Source: Amoebophrya sp. AT5.2
Taxonomy: Eukaryota; Sar; Dinophyceae; Syndiniales; Amoebophryaceae
Reading direction: 5' to 3'
DNA: 13,343 bases
Assembly (NCBI GenBank): GCA_005223375.1
Contig: RXOD01005588.1
Location: 1 to 13,343, forward strand
In this document: piece by piece, positions 7,547 through 13,343 of the stretch
How positions within the stretch are numbered: the stretch's first letter is position 1
How the letters are laid out: each line of letters starts with the position of its first letter
Translations under genes and position numbers: made by a program
Notes under the pieces: model-generated
Databases searched by the model: none
Seen by the model: the letters and a program-made list of their open reading frames with translations, nothing else
Told to the model about the DNA's origin: nothing

Positions 7547-10478
7547 ATGGCGAACGTGCATACGTTCTCCACGAATGACTCGGTGCACAACACCATCATC
7601 CTGCCCAACTTGTTGAAGCACTTTATCGACCACGATCTCTTCCAGCGCATGCGGCAGATCAAGCAGCTAGGCATCACGGAACGAGTGTACATGTGCGCCA
7701 CGCACACCCGCTTCGAGCACAGCATCGGCACGGCGCACCTGGCCTACCATTTGTGTCAAAAGCTGATTCGGGACGCCGAGGCGAAGTACAAGAGCTCGCA
7801 GAATCCGGGCCTGCTGGGGAACAAGAAGGGAGGGCGCAGGAGGAATAAACCCCGGAGGACCTCGCTGAAACGGGACCGGCCGTCGTCGAAGGAGTCTTCA
7901 GATTGGTCGGAGGATCATGCTGCTCCTGGGGGAGTAGAGGCAATCGACAGAAACACGACGAACGAGTCCTCGGGGTCGGTGGGGCTCGTGCAGCTGGGTG
8001 CTGCGGGCGGCGCTGGCGGGTCGTTCGTCCTGCAGTCGCAGTCCAGCAGCTGCGGGCAGCAGCCGGGATGTGCAACGCAGGACTCCGTCCCCGCATCGCA
8101 AGAGCAGCATCAAAATCAAGTAGATTCGCCGGTACTGCCTCACCAAACTGCCATGTCGACTGCGGCTAGTAGCCCTGCTGAGCTGATCCCTGACACGGAC
8201 CTGTACTGTATCTGCATTGCGGCGTTGCTCCACGACCTCGGGCACCCCGCCTTTTCGCACATGTTCGAGGTTTTCATGCGCCGCATGGACCGCAAGACGA
8301 AGTCGAAGGCCGAGTTTGAAAGCGCCAGGCCCTGGTCGCACGAGGACGCCAGCCTGAAGCTGTGCGACTTTCTGTTCAACGAACCCCACATCCGGGACGA
8401 GCTGGAGTTACACGGGTTGGGCGAGCGGGACCTTTTGTTCATCAAGGAGATGATCAATCCGCCGAAGAAGGCGCTGCTGCAGGCTTTGCAGGACGGGGAT
8501 TTGCACGAGAAGTGGGGCGACATCATACACGGTCGGGGCTTCGAAAAGGCGTGGATGTTTGAGATCGTCTCCAACTGGCGCTGCGGGCTGGACGTGGACC
8601 GCTTCGACTACTTCCTGCGGGACGCGCAGAACCTGGGGATGAAGCTGTCGTTCGACCTGTCGCGCTACTTCGCGAACGTACAGCTCGCGAGCTACGACTA
8701 CAACGGGGACGGGGTGCAGATGCACACGCTGGGTGTGCCGCGGAAAGACGCGGAAATGCTGCAGCGGGACTTCTTCGAGCAGCGGCAGCAGCTGCACAAG
8801 AGCGCGTACCAGCACCGCACAACGAAGAAAATAGAGATGCACATGCTCGACATGCTCGAGCTGCTGAACGACTCGCCAAACGTGAAATTCTACTCGAAAA
8901 AGTTCCGGAAGGCCTTCTCGCTGTACGAAGCCGCCAAACTCGTCGACGACGTGAACTGGGACCCCTTTTGCTACGCGCAAATCACGGACGCGACGATCAC
9001 GTGCCTGCTGAGCGGAAATCTGTATCTGGGCGAGGAGGCGCTGGGCGACGAAAAGCTATTGCGGGCGCAGGGCCTCCACTCCGCAGTCCAGAACCGCAAC
9101 CTGATGCGGAACCCGGGAACGGTGGACTGGTGCGACTGTCCCGCAGAGCTTCTAAACAGCGAGGAACAGCGCGAAGACATGAAGGACGCGATCGTCAGAA
9201 ACGCCTTTGCACCTAATGTGATGAGAGAATTCAAGCTGCCGGAGGGAACGCCACCGCTGTCGAAAGCAGATGTGAAGGCGCAACTGAGAGTCGAAATGGG
9301 CGAATTCCACCAAGGTACTTCCCATTCGTAATTATACAACCAGATCATATACTAACTATAGATGCTGCAGATCCACTTCCTCTTCGAGCAGCTAGCGTGC
9401 AAGTCCAAGTGCTGGCTTGTTTCACATCAATCGATCAACCATAACCAATCCGGGTATACTCAAACAATCGATTGAAGACAGAGGAAGAGCTATTTATTAG
9501 GCGGTGATTGACCCTTGTTGAAAATGAAGGTGCCAAGGAGGAGAACCCGATGAAGTGGACGCTCCTGCTTTCCAAGAAGGAGGGCAACGTTCTTGGGAAG
9601 GACGTGCAAGACCGGTTGTCGCAGACCTTTCCGGCCGAGACGGTTGCCGAGATTCAGCGGCAGAAGTACATGATGCGAACGCTCTTCGTGTTCTGGCAGC
9701 CGCCCATGGAAGCGGACCTGGAGTATGAGCGGACATTGTTACCGGAATTATCCGAGGAAGCCGAGGAAACCATGATCAAGCGGTTGCATCACGGCATGCT
9801 CGCCTACCTCGACAGCAAGTCTTCAGAACGTACATTCATTACTCATACTCGCATTTACAAATACAAATTATTAAAGAACAACTTGATCCGATGTTATGCA
9901 GGACCGACGCTACGAGGGCCACTTTTTTATAGCTACAGCGACATCAGAATCAGTGAGGTAACGGGCTGCGGCAGTCAACGCCGCCACCTCCGTTCTTCCT
10001 GGAATTTCAATTTCTTCTGATTGATGTTGATCTGAATTACATCGGCTATCGGCGATCGGACCACAGGCACTAGCATTTCTTCTCCGACGGAGCCTAGTGC
10101 GCCTTTGCACCCGCGGAAGGACATGCGCGGCAACATGTTGTCGCCGGGCCCACAGCACCACAACCAACAGCGACAACCACTGAAGAAGCAGAAGCAACTG
10201 AAGCGGTGGAACGTGATCGACGCTAGCTGCCTCGGCAAAGACCCCCTTGCGGCCATTCACGAAGCCCCCTTGGTCCGGCCGGAGGAGCCGCTGGGTCATG
10301 CCACGCCAACAGTTGAGCCAACAGAGTTGAAATTCCACGGGACGCCGACTTGTGGCGCAGAGGAGGAGGAGGAGGGCTGAAGCTATTTAATGAGCTATCC
10401 TTGAAGCAGAAGCTGCCAGAACTACTGGCGAACGTGAATGTACTCAAGAACATTTATCAGCGACCACTGTATTTATAG
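7547..10478 (+). CDS. SAMHD1: SAMHD1-like HD-domain dNTP triphosphohydrolase
   Basis: Proposed exons are 7547-9314, 9530-9829, 9902-9952, 10067-10325 and 10361-10478 (831 residues). SAMHD1-family enzymes split dNTPs into deoxynucleoside and triphosphate and so limit dNTP pools. The family signature is clear: LFQRMRQIKQLG (31-42), HTRFEHSIG (53-61), LLHDLGHPAFSHMFE (around 229) and GLDVDRFDYFLRD (around 349). The expected metal ligands map to H58, H229, D230 and D351, all present. No N-terminal SAM domain is seen; the HD fold starts almost at Met1. Residues about 85-214 are a Ser/Gln-rich insertion with a basic patch (KKGGRRRNKPRR) that could be a nuclear localisation signal. Residues beyond about 600 are not clearly alignable to animal SAMHD1. 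The exon 3/4 junction (donor GTGAGG at 9953) and the last 35-nt intron (10326-10360) are the weakest points. Without the last intron the protein ends at 10380 (810 residues). The start has a good context (AAAATGG). Confidence 0.88.
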
Positions 10479-10485
10479 GCCTTGG

Positions 10486-10506
10486 TTGTACCACAACTCG
10501 GTACAA
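10486..10506 (+). repeat. Stem-loop 8 nt after the proposed SAMHD1-like stop
   Basis: TTGTACC (10486-10492) and GGTACAA (10500-10506) form a perfect 7-bp stem with a 7-nt loop (10493-10499). It begins 8 nt after the proposed TAG at 10476-10478. Confidence 0.6.
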
Positions 10507-10632
10507 TGCACAGGGAAACGGGAGCGGGACGCTGGCAACATTATGATCATACATGATTTTTTGCGCGATAAACCGTCCACTTGCTTCTCAAGGAAGCACG
10601 GCAGACAAAAATGAACGAGAATCTAGCTCCAC

Positions 10633-10652
10633 TCGTCGTCGTCGTCGTCGTC
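10633..10652. repeat. (TCG)6 microsatellite
   Basis: Six perfect TCG units followed by TC, in non-coding DNA. Their translation creates the runs of Val, Thr or Arg seen in the surrounding spurious open frames. Confidence 0.9.
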
Positions 10653-10856
10653 TCGTCCTTCTCCGGGCGAGACTTGCGCACAGAGGGAAGGCCCCGAGGG
10701 GGAGCACGAAACTGCGGGGACGGAACGGCAAAGCAAAGGACGGCGGGACTTTTGCCGTGGACTACAACCACTCCTGTGGCGAGCCCACATCGCAAGCCGT
10801 CGAATAAACCCAGCAGGGCGGCACAGCGCATCACATTATGCGCAACAGAACAAAAA

Positions 10857-10909
10857 TGAAAGAATGAAACATTCATCGATGCCTCATCCCGAATCGATCC
10901 ATTCTTTCA
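10857..10909. repeat. 53-nt nested inverted repeat
   Basis: TGAAAGAATG (10857-10866) and CATTCTTTCA (10900-10909) are a perfect 10-bp inverted repeat. Inside it ATCGAT occurs twice (10875-10880 and 10893-10898) and can pair as a 6-bp inner stem with a 12-nt loop. It may be an RNA hairpin or a small element. No family is recognised. Confidence 0.7.
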
Positions 10910-11143
10910 CAGGAGCCGAAGTACTCACTATAGCAGGCATAATGTTGATGTGGCACCTTCTGGTTTTGAGGTTGAGCCGCCCCACCCTCATGGCACCAGG
11001 CCGGGCTCGTGGGCCGCTATAATCCGCCCGCATGAAAAATAAATATAAAATTGATGTTCCCCGCCGCAAATCTGAAATTGATCGTGGATTGCTGATCCTG
11101 ACCGCTCCAAAAACAGATTCTTTCATCAATCCAACACGTGATC

Positions 11144-11291
11144 CTTGATCTTTTGCTCGTATCTATTGCTTATGCTATGCTCCAGGCGATCGTGGTGCTG
11201 ATTCAATTAACTGCGAACTCGGCTATTCTACACACTCTTTCACATTTCTACGGTTGAATTCATCTTCCACCGCGACACGAGCAAAACTTGA
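11144..11291. mobile_element. Candidate miniature element with short inverted ends and 5-bp flanking repeats
   Basis: TTTTGCTCGT (11151-11160) and ACGAGCAAAA (11277-11286) are a perfect 10-bp inverted repeat. The pentamer CTTGA flanks the pair (11144-11148 and 11287-11291), as a target-site duplication would. The left arm starts 2 nt inside its flank, which is an imperfection. The unit between the flanks is 138 nt with no coding capacity. A further direct copy, TTTGCTCGTA, occurs at 11326-11335. Short arms and one occurrence leave chance possible. Confidence 0.4.
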
Positions 11292-11418
11292 AGAATTTGC
11301 CACCACGCCAGGCGGGTCCTCATAGTTTGCTCGTACACCTACACGGAAACGGATCCATATGAACCTCCCTCGCGCCGTAGTGTCGGGCTCTCTTGATGCT
11401 TTACCAGAATTTTCCTCG

Positions 11419-11446
11419 GGTCTTTACGTTAATACAGTAAAAGACC
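11419..11446. repeat. Hairpin with one bulged base
   Basis: GGTCTTTAC (11419-11427) pairs with GTAAAAGACC (11437-11446) apart from one extra A; the loop is 9 nt. It lies about 155 nt before the Cwc21-like start codon. It could be a regulatory or RNA-processing structure, but no known motif matches. Confidence 0.5.
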
Positions 11447-11559
11447 TTTATTCAGCACTTCCTTGCACTCCATTTTAGCAGTGCCGATTCATTTCACTCT
11501 GCTTGCCCTCGCGCTGCCCTGTACAGCTGTAGTCGTGAGTGCCGTAGTGATTGTAGGTT

Positions 11560-11586
11560 TACTTCTTCGGGCTTCGGAAAGAAGTA
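11560..11586 (+). repeat. 5'-leader hairpin just before the Cwc21-like start
   Basis: TACTTCTT (11560-11567) and AAGAAGTA (11579-11586) form a perfect 8-bp stem with an 11-nt loop, ending 13 nt before the ATG at 11600. If transcribed it would sit in the leader. A TTGTAG at 11551-11556 just before it could be a splice acceptor. Confidence 0.6.
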
Positions 11587-11599
11587 GTAGTTGCTCAAA

Positions 11600-13343
11600 A
11601 TGTACAACGGGATTGGTTTATCGACAGCCCGCGGTAGCGGGACAAGCGGATACGTGCAGCGCAATTTGGGTGTCGAGAAGAAAGGGCGGCACGACTTCAG
11701 GGTATAATAAATGGATAGTACTACTTGTTCCTCGCTATCGCTTCGTGTTCGTAATCGTATCACTATCTTCATAGCATGCATTGCCGCTGCCCGATCATGA
11801 TCATCACCACGCTTGCATCCAATTCAGTGAGTTCGGCTTCGAATACGAAGCCCCCGAAAGAAAAATCAAAATCAATCTTCGTCTTCGACACAACAGAAAA
11901 CTGGCAATGCGAATACTGGGCTGGTGGCGCGGCGAGCAAACCCCGAGCTGCTCGAGCATGAGATGAAGCGCAAAGTGGAGGTCCAGATTGCCGAACTGCG
12001 CGAAAAGCTCGAGGAAGAAGGAAAGTATCTGTATCTATCAATGAATCTGAATCTTTTTGTATAAAAATTTCAAGCTGAACCTGAAGATGCTGATTTCCTC
12101 CACCCTCCACCTTCAGTAGCCGCGGAATCAAATGCGCGCCAAAAACATAAACAAAATCTGTATTGCGCCGTGCGTGATCCAAATCCAATTTCCCCGTACT
12201 ATAACTTGCTCTCCCCAGGCAGCATCAGCAATCCCAATCGAACGAACAGGGCTGAGGAGGAGATCGAGGCCAAGATCGAGGCCGAGCGGGAGCGCATCAT
12301 GGTGATCGTGAAGAAGCAGGGCATCACGTCCATGGCGCACCAGGACACCAGTCACAACCTTGCCATGCGCAAGGAGCAAGAGCTCGAAAAGTTCGGCCGC
12401 GCCTTACGAATGGGAGGGGCGCACGAGATTGGTATAGAAATAAATACTTAATGATCTTCAAATCGGTTACAAAATACGCAGTATCAATCTATTTCTAGTA
12501 ACAAGCAAGTCGTCCTCTTCCTCTACCTCTAGGTATACCTCGCTCGAAACGATGCTGTTCGGCTTCGGGGCGGGAAAGTTAAAGAGTGCCGGTGAAGTAC
12601 TTTTGCTAGCTAAGTACTTCATCTTCAACTTCATCAACAGGCGACGGTTTTTTGACGCAGGAGGAAAAGGCAGAGAAGCGGCGGCGGCTGATTGCGGAGA
12701 AGCAGGCGGAGATGGACGCGATTTTGAAGAAGCGTGAGCACGAGAAGGCGGCGGAGAAGGCGCGCCGCGAGGTCGAGGACGCCGAGCGGCGGCAGCGCGA
12801 GCAGGAGCGGGCGAAGCGCGAGACCGACAAGCACAAGCAGCGCGAGAAGGAACGGGAGCTGGAGCGGCTGCAGCGGCTGGTCGAGATCGAAAAAGCGAAG
12901 AAACTGGGCCCGGACATCCTGCAGGAGGTGGAGGAGCGGCACAAAAAAGAAGAGGCAGAAATGAGGGCGGAAAGAGAGCGAAAACTGAAGGCGAAGGAAG
13001 AGGCTGCAGTAGGGGGCGAGAGAAGAAACAGGAGTAGGGACGACGATCGCGGTGGACGTGGAGGTCCTCGCGCGGAAAAAGAAAAGCAACACCACGACAG
13101 CGGCTCAGAGAGTTCAAGAGTCGACATGGGAAAGCTAGGCGGACGAGGAGGTCCGGGAACTGCTCGTCCGGGTGGACGCGGCGGCGGACCTCCCGGGTCG
13201 AGGACTACCAGAGATGAAAGTAGAGGTCGCCCGGCGGGGGGCCATCAAGGACAGCCCCGGGGGCGGGGTGGGGTGGGCCCGCGCGCGGTGCGGAGCAGGG
13301 GCCGTAGCCGCTCGAGAAGCGCAGCCGCGTCTCCGAAAGCGGG
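11600..13343 (+). CDS. CWC21: Cwc21/SRRM2-like spliceosomal protein, 3'-partial
   Basis: Proposed exons are 11600-11701, 11897-12024, 12250-12431, 12499-12591 and 12641 to the window end (402 residues visible). Cwc21/SRRM2 proteins sit near the catalytic centre of the spliceosome and contact Prp8. Exon 1 gives the diagnostic N-terminus [20 protein letters not shown], followed by RNLG. Exons 2-3 give the cwf21 domain (residues about 44-95: [27 protein letters not shown], then [16 protein letters not shown]). Residues about 180-310 are a Glu/Arg/Lys coiled coil, then RGG and Arg/Ser-rich sequence to the edge, as in animal SRRM2 and plant homologues rather than short yeast Cwc21. The start is fixed by the conserved MYNGIGL. 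The exon 1 and cwf21 assignments are firm. The exon 3/4 acceptor (12498) was chosen because it is the only nearby AG keeping frame. Intron lengths are 195, 225, 67 and 49 nt. Confidence 0.88.
12435..12497 (+). repeat. Terminal inverted repeat inside a 67-nt intron
   Basis: TAGAAATA (12435-12442) and TATTTCTA (12490-12497) are perfect reverse complements. They sit 3 nt inside the donor and 1 nt inside the acceptor of the proposed intron 12432-12498. The match supports those boundaries, which were chosen from frame alone. Confidence 0.65.
12594..12620 (+). repeat. Hairpin at the start of a 49-nt intron
   Basis: GAAGTACTT (12594-12602) and AAGTACTTC (12612-12620) are perfect reverse complements with a 9-nt spacer. 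The first arm begins directly after the donor GT of intron 12592-12640, leaving 20 nt to the acceptor AG. Confidence 0.75.

Larger units (their letters stand above)
10479..11599. other. Intergenic region rich in inverted repeats
   Basis: About 1.1 kb without a recognisable gene. It should hold the 3' UTR of the SAMHD1-like gene and the 5' region of the Cwc21-like gene. Open frames at 10553-10876 on both strands are low-complexity or read through a TCG microsatellite and are not believed. A GC-rich stretch at 10950-11030 has several weak self-complementary segments but matches no RNA family I know. The structured elements are listed separately. Confidence 0.5.

Noticed and set aside
11463..11774. 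103-codon open frame upstream of the Cwc21-like gene
   Set aside because: It overlaps the real first exon in another frame. The MYNGIGL exon at 11600-11701 is the conserved reading.
11776..11966. Two overlapping short + strand open frames
   Set aside because: They fall mostly in the proposed first intron of the Cwc21-like gene and run out of frame through the cwf21 exon.
1..13343. Spliced-leader remnant, tRNA, rRNA, snRNA or CRISPR array
   Set aside because: I looked for the dinoflagellate leader core, tRNA T-loop consensus and common snRNA motifs by eye and saw none. Automated searches were not possible.

Overview
The window looks like nuclear DNA from a compact protist genome. Every gene I can support is on the + strand and is broken by short GT-AG introns. 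The exons are GC-rich with G/C-ending codons, and the spacers and introns are poorer in GC. Head-to-tail gene order, short introns, and introns carrying inverted repeats together suggest an alveolate, most likely a dinoflagellate or syndinian such as Amoebophrya. That placement is inference. I found no dinoflagellate spliced-leader sequence, tRNA, rRNA, CRISPR array or bacterial operon signal.

Layout. (1) 1-1373: 3' part of a DExH/DEAH-type RNA helicase in five exons. Its motif II and motif VI are degenerate, and two of its introns would be only 30 and 18 nt. (2) 1374-1627: spacer with a T-rich tract and a possible splice acceptor. (3) 1628-3982: ankyrin-repeat protein with a long low-complexity tail, followed by a small open frame (4131-4313) of uncertain ownership. 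(4) 4663-6629: unidentified four-exon gene (522 aa). The donor of its first intron sits in the loop of a 20-bp inverted repeat, and its stop codon sits in the loop of another stem. (5) 7547-10478: SAMHD1-like HD phosphohydrolase with intact metal ligands and a low-complexity insertion of about 130 residues inside the HD core. (6) 10479-11599: spacer rich in inverted repeats, including a 138-nt element flanked by 5-bp direct repeats. (7) 11600 to the end: Cwc21/SRRM2-like spliceosomal protein. Its first exon (34 codons) is too short for an ordinary ORF scan. It has a cwf21 domain, a charged coiled coil and an RGG/RS tail cut by the window edge.

The genes do not form a pathway. They cover RNA handling (helicase, spliceosome factor), nucleotide metabolism (dNTPase) and two proteins of unknown role. 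The most distinctive signal is structural: inverted repeats recur inside introns, around a splice donor, at or just after stop codons and in one 5' leader. All exon models come from reading frame and splice consensus by eye, with no transcript evidence.
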